Source of the DNA: Planctomycetota bacterium
GTDB lineage: Bacteria > Planctomycetota > B15-G4 > SIAN01
Direction of reading: 5' to 3'
NCBI GenBank assembly: GCA_028289345.1
Contig: JANQQL010000009.1
Span: 186,001 to 250,000, forward strand
DNA length: 64,000 bases
Positions 17,928 through 26,003 of this stretch are shown here, piece by piece (positions within the stretch are counted from its first letter, which is position 1; each line of letters opens with the position of its first letter). The translations under genes and the position numbers were made by a program. Under the pieces are notes generated by a model. The model made no database searches. It was not told where the DNA came from and saw nothing but the letters and a program-made list of their open reading frames with translations.

Positions 17928-18152
17928 ATGAAGAACAACCCCGCTGATCGAGCATTCCAGGACCTGAGCACCCCGGAGAAGGTTCTCCACGTTCAAGACT
18001 TGTGGGACCAGATTGCATGCTCCCAGGAGGAAGTGGTACTCCCTCCCGCTCAGCTTGCCGAAGCCGAGCGACGCATCGAGGAACACGAACGAAATTCGAA
18101 GCCGACAACCTCACGGGACGATCTGCGCCGCAAACTCGAGCAGCCTCGATGA
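17928..18152 (+). CDS. Type II antitoxin (addiction module component family)
   Basis: A 74-residue protein starting at ATG 17928 after CCGGAG. The central part (LSTPEKVLHVQDLWDQIA) followed by a charged helix (LAEAERRIEEHERN) and short C terminus matches the putative addiction-module antitoxins (Unstab_antitox, also called TIGR02574-type) that pair with RelE/ParE toxins. The antitoxin binds the toxin and autoregulates the operon. The last four bases (ATGA) overlap the toxin start, typical for such a pair. Confidence 0.85.
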   Translation: MKNNPADRAFQDLSTPEKVLHVQDLWDQIACSQEEVVLPPAQLAEAERRIEEHERNSKPTTSRDDLRRKLEQPR

Positions 18153-18541
18153 CCGTTCGCGTGGAGTTCCTCCGTGTGGCATCCAAGGAGGTCGAGCGCG
18201 CCTTCGAATGGTACGAAGAGCAGAGAGTCGGCCTCGGCGCTGAATTCTTGCTCACTCTGGAGGCCACGCTCGAGCGCATTCGTCGAAACCCGGAAGGCAG
18301 GCCCTTGCTCCGGACGAGAACAAGAAAGCGCCTGATCCGGCGAGCTCCCTACGTTGTTCTCTCCGCTCTCGAAGCCGATGGCAACGTCTTGATCACTTCC
18401 GTGTTCCATGGAATGAGAGACCCACGGGTATGGACGGACCGTGTCTGCGAGGCCAGGGCCGAGTATGAAAGAACCACCCCATCCCGTGGTGTCACCACGG
18501 ATGTCCCCCTAGTCGTTGGTGAGAACTCTTTCTCGAATTGA
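18149..18541 (+). CDS. RelE/ParE family toxin with C-terminal extension
   Basis: A 130-residue protein translationally coupled to the antitoxin. Core motifs are VEFLRVASKEVERAFEWYEE, LGAEFLLTLEATLERIRRNPE and RRAPYVVLSALEADGNVLI followed by ITSVFHGMRDPRVW, which is the canonical RelE/ParE fold (about residues 1-97). Such toxins cleave mRNA on the ribosome or poison gyrase. The remaining ~33 residues (EARAEYERTTPSRG and on) are beyond the usual 95-100-residue length; the frame may simply run on to the next stop after mutation of the normal stop. Confidence 0.85.
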   Translation: MTVRVEFLRVASKEVERAFEWYEEQRVGLGAEFLLTLEATLERIRRNPEGRPLLRTRTRKRLIRRAPYVVLSALEADGNVLITSVFHGMRDPRVWTDRVCEARAEYERTTPSRGVTTDVPLVVGENSFSN

Positions 18542-18565
18542 AACCAACCCACATCCGAGAAGCCG

Positions 18566-19240
18566 ATGCGAGTTCTCGTGGTCGATGACGAAAGCGAACT
18601 GCGCCGAGCGATTGCTCGGCGACTGCGGGCGCAGGGTCATGGGGTAGACGAGGCGGAAGATTTGGAGACGGCGAACCACTACCGCCGAGTCACGCCACCC
18701 GAGGTGGTCATTCTGGATCGCATGCTTCCGGACGGGGACGCGGTGGATCAACTGCAACGCTGGCGCCAGGACGGTTGGGCGACTCCCGTCATTCTGTTGA
18801 CGGCTCGGGATCAAGTGGCCGATCGAGTGGAAGGTCTTTCCGCGGGGGCCGATGACTATTTGGTGAAGCCTTTCGCCATGGAAGAGTTGCTGGCGAGGGT
18901 GGCCAGCATCGCGCGACGTCACAGCGATCCGGCCCCCAGCGTGGTGCGATGGGACGATCTCGAGATCGACACCGGGCGCCGAGAAGTTCGTCGCGGCGGC
19001 GTGCTGATCCCTTTGCGACCCAAGGAGTACAGTTTGCTGGATCTGTTGGTGCGCAAAGCCGGCCAAGTCGTCTCGAAGAGCGACGTCATCGACGCTTGCT
19101 GGGATGACACGCACGAACCACTCTCCAACGTGGAAGAATCCTTGGTCGCGTCCTTGCGACGCAAGCTGGGCAAGCCCAATCCCATCCGCACCGTGCGTGG
19201 AGCCGGCTATCTCCTGGAGAGGAACTCCCGTGACGACTGA
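18566..19240 (+). CDS. OmpR/PhoB family response regulator
   Basis: A 224-residue regulator. Receiver domain (residues 1-115): acidic pair in VVDDESELRR, phosphoacceptor Asp in VVILDRMLPDGDAVD, Thr in ILLTARD and Lys in DYLVKPFAMEELLARV. The winged-helix DNA-binding domain (about 125-220) has RRGGVLIPLRPKEYSLLDLL and ends with IRTVRGAGYLLE. Its cognate kinase gene overlaps its 3' end by 11 bases, so the two form one operon. Targets are unknown. Confidence 0.97.
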   Translation: MRVLVVDDESELRRAIARRLRAQGHGVDEAEDLETANHYRRVTPPEVVILDRMLPDGDAVDQLQRWRQDGWATPVILLTARDQVADRVEGLSAGADDYLVKPFAMEELLARVASIARRHSDPAPSVVRWDDLEIDTGRREVRRGGVLIPLRPKEYSLLDLLVRKAGQVVSKSDVIDACWDDTHEPLSNVEESLVASLRRKLGKPNPIRTVRGAGYLLERNSRDD

Positions 19241-20477
19241 GCCGGCGAGCTTCCCTCAAGTCCGGCATTTGCAGCGAGTGCTCCCGCTGACCTGGGGCGC
19301 CGCTTGGTTGCTTGGGCTCGGCATCCTCGCGGGGGTCACGATCTCTTTGAGCGATGAGTTCCACGAGAGCAACTTGGACGCAGAACTGGAACTGTACGCC
19401 ACCGCCACCTACGGCCTCGCCTGGTTCGATGAGAACGGCGTGTTTCATGACGAAGTCTTCGCCCGCGAGACCGACCTGGTCGAAGCCCCCGTGGACATTT
19501 GGGTTGTCGAGCCCGGAACGCCTCCGACGGAACACTTGGCGCCGAGCTCGGCACAATTTCAAGTCGCGGATCTAGGCGAACTCGCGCAGCAGGTGATGGC
19601 CACTCAAGAGGACCTGTTTCACGACGGCGTGGACGCCACCGGGCAACCGTACCGACTGCACGCAGCTCCCACCTTCGAAGATGGCGAAGAAGAACGTCCC
19701 CGTGCAGCCATTCTCGTGGTCGCTGATCCACAGCCCGCTCGAGACGCCCACGCCTCGTTCGTCACCGGGATCGTCACCCTTGCGTTGTTACTCGGGGCCG
19801 TCGGAATCGGCGTTGGGCTTTTGCTGACACGCTGGAATCTCAAACCCGTGCTGCGCGCTCTTCATCAGAGAGAACGCTTCGTCGCCGCCGCCGCGCACGA
19901 ACTGAGAACTCCTGTTGCCGCCATGCAGGCCGTCTGCGACTCCGCCCTCGCCCAAGACGAACCCGCCGAAGCCGCCCTGGAACGCATCCAATCCCTCACC
20001 CAACGCACCAGCCAAGTGGTTGACAAGCTTCTCCTATTCGCCCGGCTCGATGCCGGCGCGGTCGAGCTCCAGCGGGAAGAAGTGCGTCTGGATCTGCTCG
20101 CCGAGGCCTGTGCGCCGGAGGAGTCCCCCGTGGAGTTTCATGGCGAAGAGAGTGTTGCGCGTGTCGACGCGCGATTGGTGGAGATCGCGCTGCGGAATGT
20201 GATCGAGAACGCGTTGCGGCATTCGCCGGACGGACAAACGGTGATCGTGAGCGTGTCGGGAGCACGCGTGGTGGTGGAAGACCGCGGAGCCGGATTTCCA
20301 GAGGCGGTGCGATCCCTCGCGAAACAGCCGGTGGCGATCGCGCCGTCGAAACAGGGGGCGGGGATTGGACTAGCGATCGCGCGAATGGTGGCAGAACTGC
20401 ATGGGGGTACGGTGCGGTTGGAGAATCGGGCGTCGGGCGGGGCTCGGGTGGAAGTCACGCTCGGAGTCTCGGCGTAG
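19230..20477 (+). CDS. Sensor histidine kinase (HisKA/HATPase)
   Basis: A 415-residue membrane kinase starting at GTG 19230 (GGAGAGGAACTCCC upstream), overlapping the regulator gene by 11 bases. It has an N-terminal membrane helix (WGAAWLLGLGILAGVTISL), a ~150-residue periplasmic sensor region, a second helix (IVTLALLLGAVGIGVGLLL), then H-box FVAAAAHELRTPVAAMQAV (His phosphorylated), N-box NVIENALRHSP, G1 VEDRGAGFP and G2 GAGIGLAIARMVAELHGG. It should autophosphorylate in response to an unknown periplasmic cue and pass phosphate to the regulator encoded just upstream. Confidence 0.96.
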   Translation: MTTEPASFPQVRHLQRVLPLTWGAAWLLGLGILAGVTISLSDEFHESNLDAELELYATATYGLAWFDENGVFHDEVFARETDLVEAPVDIWVVEPGTPPTEHLAPSSAQFQVADLGELAQQVMATQEDLFHDGVDATGQPYRLHAAPTFEDGEEERPRAAILVVADPQPARDAHASFVTGIVTLALLLGAVGIGVGLLLTRWNLKPVLRALHQRERFVAAAAHELRTPVAAMQAVCDSALAQDEPAEAALERIQSLTQRTSQVVDKLLLFARLDAGAVELQREEVRLDLLAEACAPEESPVEFHGEESVARVDARLVEIALRNVIENALRHSPDGQTVIVSVSGARVVVEDRGAGFPEAVRSLAKQPVAIAPSKQGAGIGLAIARMVAELHGGTVRLENRASGGARVEVTLGVSA

Positions 20478-20628
20478 CGAAGGTTTCGCGTGGTCAACAC
20501 GGCGACTCCATTGTCGCTCCGCTCCCGATACTGTCACCCAATCCGAGCTCTTCCGGTCGTCTGTTTCGGAGACGCTCTTTTTGCAATGACCGGTCACCCC
20601 ACCGGCCGCAACTCCAAGGAGTCTTGCC

Positions 20629-20994
20629 ATGGGGATGTATCCAATGTCCCACGTATTTCTTAGGAAGTCGTACGAACCGTGGGACTCCGCAACAGTGGAC
20701 GAAATCCTGCGATCGGTCTGCCCCGAGATTCAGGACACGAGGAAGGGGCGACATTGGGAAGGGGTCACCCAATCTTGGGCATGCCTCACGGTTCACGTCT
20801 ACAAGACGGAAGAGCATCTCCTGGAATTGGAAGAGGAGCTGCTCGATCTCGACCTTCTTCCAGAAGACGCCCCGGACTGCATTGTCATCCAGACGTCCCT
20901 TCGAACCCCAGAGGACCTCGCCCTCTGTCAGAAGATCACCGAGCTGCTTCAAAAGGAGTTCGACTGCAAGACTTCCGGAGCGAGACTCCGTTGA
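20629..20994 (+). CDS. Hypothetical protein
   Basis: A 121-residue protein with no family that I recognise. It is preceded by CAAGGAG, seven bases before ATG 20629. Composition is acidic in the middle (LLELEEELLDLDLLPED) with two Cys and several Trp; no signal peptide or membrane segment. It lies alone on the plus strand between the two-component system and a convergent DUF1028 gene. A short imperfect hairpin with a T-run (about 20558-20583) precedes it and might terminate the kinase transcript, but it is weak. Confidence 0.65.
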   Translation: MGMYPMSHVFLRKSYEPWDSATVDEILRSVCPEIQDTRKGRHWEGVTQSWACLTVHVYKTEEHLLELEEELLDLDLLPEDAPDCIVIQTSLRTPEDLALCQKITELLQKEFDCKTSGARLR

Positions 20995-21207
20995 GGTGAG
21001 GCGTGCTTCGAGCGGAGAAGTACCTCGGACGGGAGTGACCGTGTCCAGGTCTTCGCGGCCTCAACCATACCACCAATGCCATCAGGAGCAGCCGAGACAT
21101 ACGATCCACCGCCGCCAATGCGGGGCATCTATGGTAATCAACACCTCTCGTGCCTGCATTGACGATCTGCAAAGGCAACCTCTATTCCGAAAAGGCCCAC
21201 TCCCCAA

Positions 21208-22737
21208 TCACAGGTCCACGGTCAAGGTCCAAGGATTGCTCGCAAAGTCCATCGGGTTGAGGGTCACCATCGCGCAGTCAATGGTGGTCCCGACAAACGG
21301 CGAAAGGGAACCCGGATTGGCGACCAGTTGAGAGAAGCCGGTGCCGTCGGGAGCGAGGGTGCCCCAGGTGTTCACGAAATGGCCGGTGTTGCGATACAGA
21401 TAGGTCGCAAGGAACATGCCGTCGAAGTTCAACGGGATGTGAAGGAAGGGCCGGTCAATGCCCGGGCTCGTTCCGGAGAGGGACATCAAGAGCAGGTACT
21501 CACGCCCCGGCACCGCCTCGGGCCCCACATAGTCGAACTGCACCGTCGCGCCATCGATTCCCGAAATCGTGGAGGCATCGGCAGTCAGGGTTTCGAGGTG
21601 CTTGAGTTTGATCGGCGGATAGAGAAGGACCTCGCGCTCGCCGTCATTGACGACAATCTCGATCGCATCAGAGCCCGGCGCAGCTCCCGCCACAAGGGGA
21701 ATCGTGTAAGTGCCGTCGCCGTGATCGATGGCTTCGTCGAGGAACGCCAGACCGTCACTCGATTCGGCATGGCGAGCAATCAACGTGGCACCGCCGTTGG
21801 TCAGCTGGTTGCCTTCCCAATCCCGCAACACCACCTCGAGCTGGGTCTGAAACGTGCCGTTGCCGGGAACGGGACGATCGACAATGGACATGGTCGACTG
21901 AAGCTGATCGACCACTCCGCGAAGCGAGGCTCTCCAGGCGTTGTAGCGCGAGCGCAGCTTGCTGACCGGATCCTCCGGAGCCGTCGCCCCCGCGATCACG
22001 TTGTGGGTCAGGAAGTAGTTGCCGCTGGCGCAGCCGTCGAGGGCGTTGCAAACCCCGTCGAAGTCTCCATAGCGCGCCACCAAGATCGTTCCCACGTGAG
22101 CCGACTTGTCGAAGTCATCAGGCGGGGAACCACATCCCACGATCAGTCCGGGGCAAGAGCAACGACCGTCGCCCCCCATCGCCGCGGCCGCTTCCATCCC
22201 GGCCATCAGCTTTGCGGCCAGGTCACCCGGAGTGTTCAACACCGCTTGTTCCGCGGCAAGGATCACCGCCTCGCCAGTCAAAACATTGCCCTGGATCGAG
22301 TAAACCAGATCCCCTTCTCTGCCAAGAGTGTGGCCCGCCCAACCTCCGGCGCCGCCTCCCGTCAGCGCTCCCCGTTGCCCGGTCAAGTCGACGATTCCAA
22401 TCTGACGGCTCCGCCAGTTCGCATCCGAAGCCTTCACCAGTTCAATGATGTCCCGTGGGTGAGTTCCCTTCTCGAGTTCATCCCAGATCAACATCCGATT
22501 GGCGCCCGTCACATCCACCGCTGACTGATTCGCCGAGGCACCCACCCCCACCCGAATCAGCGCCACCTCTCGTCGCAAGTTGGCGCCCGAAACACAAGTC
22601 GCCGTGCCCACCGCCAACGCCTTCGTGCGAGTGTCCCCCAATACGATGGACCAAGTCGCCCGAGCCCGCGGCGCCCCCATCAACATCGCCACCCCAGTCC
22701 CCACCAACACCCAAGAACGCCAGCGACCAATCGTCAT
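21208..22737 (-). CDS. Secreted DUF1028 (Ntn-hydrolase-like) protein
   Basis: A 509-residue protein starting at ATG 22737 with a signal peptide (LVGTGVAMLMGAPRARA). The mature N-terminal half matches DUF1028: TWSIVLGDTRTKALAVGTA, IDLTGQRGALTGGGAGGWAG-like (here GIVDLTGQRGALTGG), YSIQGNVLTGEAVI and GGDGRCSC. DUF1028 proteins have an Ntn-hydrolase-like fold and are suspected peptidoglycan or peptide hydrolases. The C-terminal ~220 residues are beta-rich, probably an Ig-like or carbohydrate-binding module. The gene is on the minus strand, and its upstream region contains the composite microsatellite. Confidence 0.88.
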   Translation of the reverse strand: MTIGRWRSWVLVGTGVAMLMGAPRARATWSIVLGDTRTKALAVGTATCVSGANLRREVALIRVGVGASANQSAVDVTGANRMLIWDELEKGTHPRDIIELVKASDANWRSRQIGIVDLTGQRGALTGGGAGGWAGHTLGREGDLVYSIQGNVLTGEAVILAAEQAVLNTPGDLAAKLMAGMEAAAAMGGDGRCSCPGLIVGCGSPPDDFDKSAHVGTILVARYGDFDGVCNALDGCASGNYFLTHNVIAGATAPEDPVSKLRSRYNAWRASLRGVVDQLQSTMSIVDRPVPGNGTFQTQLEVVLRDWEGNQLTNGGATLIARHAESSDGLAFLDEAIDHGDGTYTIPLVAGAAPGSDAIEIVVNDGEREVLLYPPIKLKHLETLTADASTISGIDGATVQFDYVGPEAVPGREYLLLMSLSGTSPGIDRPFLHIPLNFDGMFLATYLYRNTGHFVNTWGTLAPDGTGFSQLVANPGSLSPFVGTTIDCAMVTLNPMDFASNPWTLTVDL

Positions 22738-22941
22738 GAGAAACTCACTCGAAGAAGAAGAGGCCACCGCACGAAAAGTCGCACGGCCAAACGAGGGATC
22801 CCGCTCGCACGATGACAAGCCGGGCGTCCCACCGCCGCTGGGGGCAACAGCGGACTGTTGAGGGATCTTAGCGAGGTTTCGTGACGTCGGTCGAGTGTGT
22901 CCGATGCGAACGCTCGACCGGCCGCAGGTCGCCCCCTCAGC

Positions 22942-23112
22942 GCTCCTGCTCCTGCTCCTGCTCCTTCCTGCTCCTTCCTGCTCCTTCCTGCTCCTTCCTG
23001 CTCCTCTTGCTCTTGCTCTTGCTCTTGCTCTTGCTCGTGCTCGTGCTCGTGCTCGTGCAACTGCAACTGCAACTGCAACTGCAACTGCAACTGCAACTGC
23101 AACTGCAACTGC
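22942..23112. repeat. Composite microsatellite of related short units
   Basis: A 170-base simple-sequence tract made of five successive blocks: GCTCCT repeats, then about four copies of the 10-mer GCTCCTTCCT, then CTTGCT repeats (about five), then CGTGCT repeats (four), then about nine copies of GCAACT. Adjacent blocks differ by one or two substitutions of the unit, which suggests growth by slippage and mutation. Open frames through it encode only low-complexity peptides (Gln-Leu, Ser-Cys and similar), and I do not call them genes. It lies between the DUF1028 promoter region and gene 23289. Confidence 0.9.
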
Positions 23113-23288
23113 GACAACCAGCGGAGGAACAAAACAGCCCAGCGACCAAACCTGAGCGCTCGACCGTGGGGAAAGTCGGTAAGTCGATAAATGGCGATTA
23201 GTTTCTTACTGTTCTGAGGGAGATCGAGTTCGCTAGCAGAACGGTCCCAGCCTTCGGTGCGGTAGCAACAACTTCGACGGGAAAGTGA

Positions 23289-23726
23289 ATGGCCATTTCT
23301 CAAAACGTCCTGTTCACTGGCGCGGAGAACCCTCCCACTGACGAGGGCAGCCCTGGGGGTGCCGTCCTCACCCAAGTGTTGCAGAGGGCGCTCGAAGAAT
23401 CCGGTTGGGCAGTCAAAGACGTCGACACCTGGCGCGACAGCGGCCGGCGGCTCACCGCGCTCCGTGAAGAAGCAACTCTCGAGGTTTCCCTCGCGGAGAT
23501 TGAAGAGCAGAAGTGGCTACTGCAAGTCACGCCGCTGAAATCTCCCGGAATCCTCGGTCGAGCATTGGGACGAACCGACTCAGCCGGTCACCGAGACTGC
23601 CTCGAAATCGCGCAAGTCGTCCACCAGGCTCTTACCACACACGGCTTTCGCGAAATGCGGTGGTGTTGGAATGACTATCCTGACGAGCCGGGCTCGACCA
23701 AGGAGCCGGTTCCGTTTGGGGGGTAA
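23289..23726 (+). CDS. Hypothetical protein next to the dead integrase
   Basis: A 145-residue soluble protein, ATG 23289, no recognised family. A segment (GWAVKDVDTWRDSGRRLTA) and a strand-rich middle (LEVSLAEIEEQKWLLQVTPL) look like a small alpha/beta domain, and the C terminus is Trp/Pro/Gly-rich. It ends about 90 bases before the remnant of the integrase C terminus, so insertion or deletion here probably removed the integrase 3' end. Confidence 0.65.
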   Translation: MAISQNVLFTGAENPPTDEGSPGGAVLTQVLQRALEESGWAVKDVDTWRDSGRRLTALREEATLEVSLAEIEEQKWLLQVTPLKSPGILGRALGRTDSAGHRDCLEIAQVVHQALTTHGFREMRWCWNDYPDEPGSTKEPVPFGG

Positions 23727-23814
23727 GTCGCGGGTAGATTTCCCGAAGGAAGTGCGGTTGCTGTCATTGATCGCCAGCGCTCCGGCGACTCTGCGCCTCG
23801 CACTCGAACGATCG

Positions 23815-24370
23815 ATTTACTAGGGGTTCCCGCAAAGGCTCACGAACCGTCTCGGGAAGCAACACCTTCGGATCCATTTGCAATTCTCCCACCGCACCAC
23901 CAAACATGGCTGCTCAAAGTCCATATCCACTCGCGCAACCGACAACACTCCAACAACCGCAATCCCGCTCCATACAACAAACAAGCCACCAACCAACGCG
24001 GCCCCACCAAATGCCCAACACCTGCGCCACCTCCTCCCGAGTCAAAACCACCGGCAACTGTCGAGGCCCCTCCACCCGAACCAAGTCCCCCATCCACTCC
24101 AACTCCAACGCAACACCCGCCGGTACAAAAACAGAATCGCACAAAGCGCCTGATTCTGAGTCGAAGCCGAAACCTTCCGATCCACCGCCAAGTGAGAAAG
24201 AAACGCCTCCACCTCCCGAGCCCCCATCTCTCGAGGATGCCGCAACCCGTGAAAGCGAACGAATCGCACGATCCACCCGGTGTCACTGACCTCCGTCCGC
24301 CGGCTGACGTGACGCATGCGCATGACACGGCGAACGCGTCGCATGAGGTCGCCAGGTTGGTCGTGAGTGG
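23815..24370 (-). pseudogene. intI: Integron integrase, frameshifted and C-terminally truncated
   Basis: Translation of the minus strand in successive frames gives, in order, pieces of an IntI tyrosine recombinase: RHVSRRTEVSDTGWIVRF and HGLRHPREMGAREVEAFL with VSASTQNQALCAILFLYRRV (N-terminal core-binding domain; Met codon at 24344), then VEGPRQLPVVLTREEVAQVL in a second frame, then RWLVACLLYGAGLRLLECCR in a third (contains the first catalytic Arg box), then DFEQPCLVVR and finally VLLPETVREPLREPL, again in different frames. At least three frame changes are needed. Everything C-terminal (the H-x-x-R and Tyr boxes) is absent. The gene cannot make an active integrase. Confidence 0.9.
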
Positions 24371-24663
24371 GGTTCTCGTGTCCTCCGGGCCGGAAAGATC
24401 GTCCGCCGGGTTGATCTCCGGTAACCGCACCGCCCGATCCGTACCGCGCACCTCCCCTCTCCGCCCCCTTAACAGCACCGGCCCGCCCAAGAAGCGTCGT
24501 TATCCGAGAATCGACCGCCACCTAATTGACCAGTCGCTCGGGGGAGGCATTGGTTACATGGAATGCTGAGTCGATGAATGCGGGCGGATTCGCTTAATGT
24601 GCGTGGTTAGGGGGATGCGTTATGCGGGGTGGGGTGAGATTATTGGGGTCGGGTTAATTACTA

Positions 24664-24670
24664 GTTAGCC
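24664..24670 (+). other. Candidate attI recombination point
   Basis: The sequence GTTAGCC, matching the GTTRRRY core of integron recombination sites, sits between the integrase remnant and the first cassette gene (ATG 24696), at the position and orientation of attI. No attC-like hairpin precedes it, which separates it from the cassette sites. The left imperfect half-site of attI cannot be confirmed by eye. Confidence 0.65.
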
Positions 24671-24695
24671 GGCCACACTCCACGAGAATCAGCCC

Positions 24696-25004
24696 GTGAA
24701 GGTCTATCTCGATGACGAGCGCCACGCACCGGATGGCTGGCATCAAGTTCGATGGCCAGATGAAGCGATACGCCTCCTTGAATCTGGCAAGGTAACCCAC
24801 CTAAGCCTAGATCACGACCTTGGTGACGACGAACGCGGGAACGGGTACGACGTGGTCCTTTGGCTAGAAGAAGCGGTTGCCACACGTCGGTTCGTTCCAC
24901 CCCAGATCACGGTACACTCGGCAAACAGCTCCGCGCGGACGAAGATGGAGGCTGGGATTCGCGCGATCGCTAAAATCGCCAGTGGTTGCGCAGTACGCTT
25001 CTGA
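24696..25004 (+). CDS. Cyclic-phosphate processing receiver (cREC) domain protein
   Basis: A 102-residue protein, the first cassette gene, starting 26 bases after the attI-like core. The sequence matches the small receiver-like family Pfam names the cyclic-phosphate processing Receiver domain: MKVYLDDERHAPDGW with the acidic cluster, TAEEAIRLL-type helix (here PDEAIRLLESGKV), LSLDHDLGDD, GYDVVLWLEEAV and the VHSANSSARTKM end. It resembles a response-regulator receiver with the phosphoacceptor region altered. Members are common in integron cassettes and conflict-type loci; the proposed link to cyclic nucleotide or cyclic phosphate processing is a family-level prediction. It overlaps a second small gene by 23 bases. 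Confidence 0.8.
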   Translation: MKVYLDDERHAPDGWHQVRWPDEAIRLLESGKVTHLSLDHDLGDDERGNGYDVVLWLEEAVATRRFVPPQITVHSANSSARTKMEAGIRAIAKIASGCAVRF

Positions 25005-25188
25005 TTCGGACACGATCCATCTGCGCGAAACGACTAGCCAGCCAGCCCAGTTGCTATCACTCAAGTGCGACAGTGACTTGCAAAGGATGCTGCTCAATGA
25101 GTACGGCTGCCACTATTGTGTTGAATCGAATGAGGTTGGGAAATGGCTGGCTGGGATGCAAGCTCTGTCGGAACGCGACGTCGGCTAA
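24982..25188 (+). CDS. Small hypothetical protein in first cassette
   Basis: A 68-residue protein beginning at GTG 24982 inside the end of the cREC gene and ending exactly in the left box of the first attC site, as cassette genes often do. It contains SDTIHLRETTSQPAQLLSLK and a C-H-Y-C pair (YGCHYCVESNEVGKW) that may bind metal. No family recognised. The start is uncertain because no strong ribosome-binding site is visible; coupling to the cREC gene is likely. A two-gene cassette is unusual but not rare. Confidence 0.55.
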   Translation: MVAQYASDSDTIHLRETTSQPAQLLSLKCDSDLQRMLLNEYGCHYCVESNEVGKWLAGMQALSERDVG

Positions 25189-25245
25189 CAACGGCATGCA
25201 GCGGACAACGCTGCGCTTCGCCGCTGATGCCGAAGGACGTTAGGC
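25183..25245 (+). other. attC site 1
   Basis: A 63-base imperfect palindrome with left box GGCTAAC and right box GTTAGGC. The arms GGCATGCAGCGG and CCGCTGATGCC pair except for one unpaired base, the extra-helical base typical of attC bottom strands. Ends cassette 1. Confidence 0.9.
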
Positions 25246-25264
25246 AGGCTAAGGCGGGAGAGGC

Positions 25265-25966
25265 ATGAGGAGGCGGTCGGTGCCGATAAATGTCGGTGTC
25301 AGTGAGTTCCCTGAGGGCATTGCCTCTCGGGCTCGCAGCCACGACTCACTCTTGCAGGACCTCAAGCACTCTGAGGACTACGAGGCACACAAGCCTCTAC
25401 TTGAGATCATGGTGGAACTTGAGGCGATTTGCGACTCGGACGGCATCGTCGGTATCCAATACACCCGAGGCGATAGGAAACGACTCTTATCAGAGGGTCT
25501 TCGGGCGCGAACTGGCGACGAGTGGCGCGAAGATTTCCTGCGGACACACGGAAGGCGGTTCACACGGGCACAACGACAGCATTTAGTTGAAAGATGGGAT
25601 TCCTACTTCTACGACCAACAGAACCGCACTCGCGACAATCGGGTGTGGTTCAACTTGACGCGTACCGGATTGTCTAATGGCGGAGCACGTCCTCTCCTCT
25701 CGCACTACGGCGGCGAAGCTATCTCCATGCCATTTTCGGACGATGACAAGGTTAGCAGGATCTTGGCGACGCTTGGAGAGCCAATGGTCGTTGAGTGCTC
25801 CCTTCGAACCGATTCCGTTAGTACGTTCTGTCAGAACGCATGGGGCCGAACATGGCTCTCAAGCTATCATTGCTCAGTGAACAAGGATGCGCTTCAGTGG
25901 GATGTAGATCTGTATAGCTCAATGGACATTCCGCCCTCCGCGATCCTCCAGATTGATTCGGTCTAG
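25265..25966 (+). CDS. Unknown protein in the Thoeris cassette
   Basis: A 233-residue soluble protein with start ATG 25265 (GGCGGGAGAGGC upstream). I recognise no family with certainty. The segment IVGIQYTRGDRKRLLSEGLR near residue 60 followed by VWFNLTRTGL and LLSHYGGEAIS near residues 140-160 is reminiscent of ADP-ribosyltransferase-like folds (an aromatic/Thr motif, a Gly-Leu turn and a late Glu), but this is speculative. It shares the cassette with thsA/thsB (37 bases to thsA) and no attC separates them, so it may be a third component or a passenger. Length, lack of signal and lack of membrane segments point to a cytoplasmic protein. Confidence 0.7.
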   Translation: MRRRSVPINVGVSEFPEGIASRARSHDSLLQDLKHSEDYEAHKPLLEIMVELEAICDSDGIVGIQYTRGDRKRLLSEGLRARTGDEWREDFLRTHGRRFTRAQRQHLVERWDSYFYDQQNRTRDNRVWFNLTRTGLSNGGARPLLSHYGGEAISMPFSDDDKVSRILATLGEPMVVECSLRTDSVSTFCQNAWGRTWLSSYHCSVNKDALQWDVDLYSSMDIPPSAILQIDSV

Positions 25967-26003
25967 TACCCAGAGGAGTTTCCGCCGTCGCGAGCCTTGA
26001 TTT

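Noticed and set aside
22942..23112. CRISPR array
   Set aside because: Units are 6-10 bases without spacers and differ between blocks; it is a microsatellite.
23878..24289. Plus-strand Pro/Thr-rich frames over the integrase remnant
   Set aside because: Low-complexity antisense frames; the minus strand has clear integrase similarity.
24527..24560. Cassette promoter Pc before attI
   Set aside because: A TTGACC box is visible, but no convincing -10 element is found at the right spacing.
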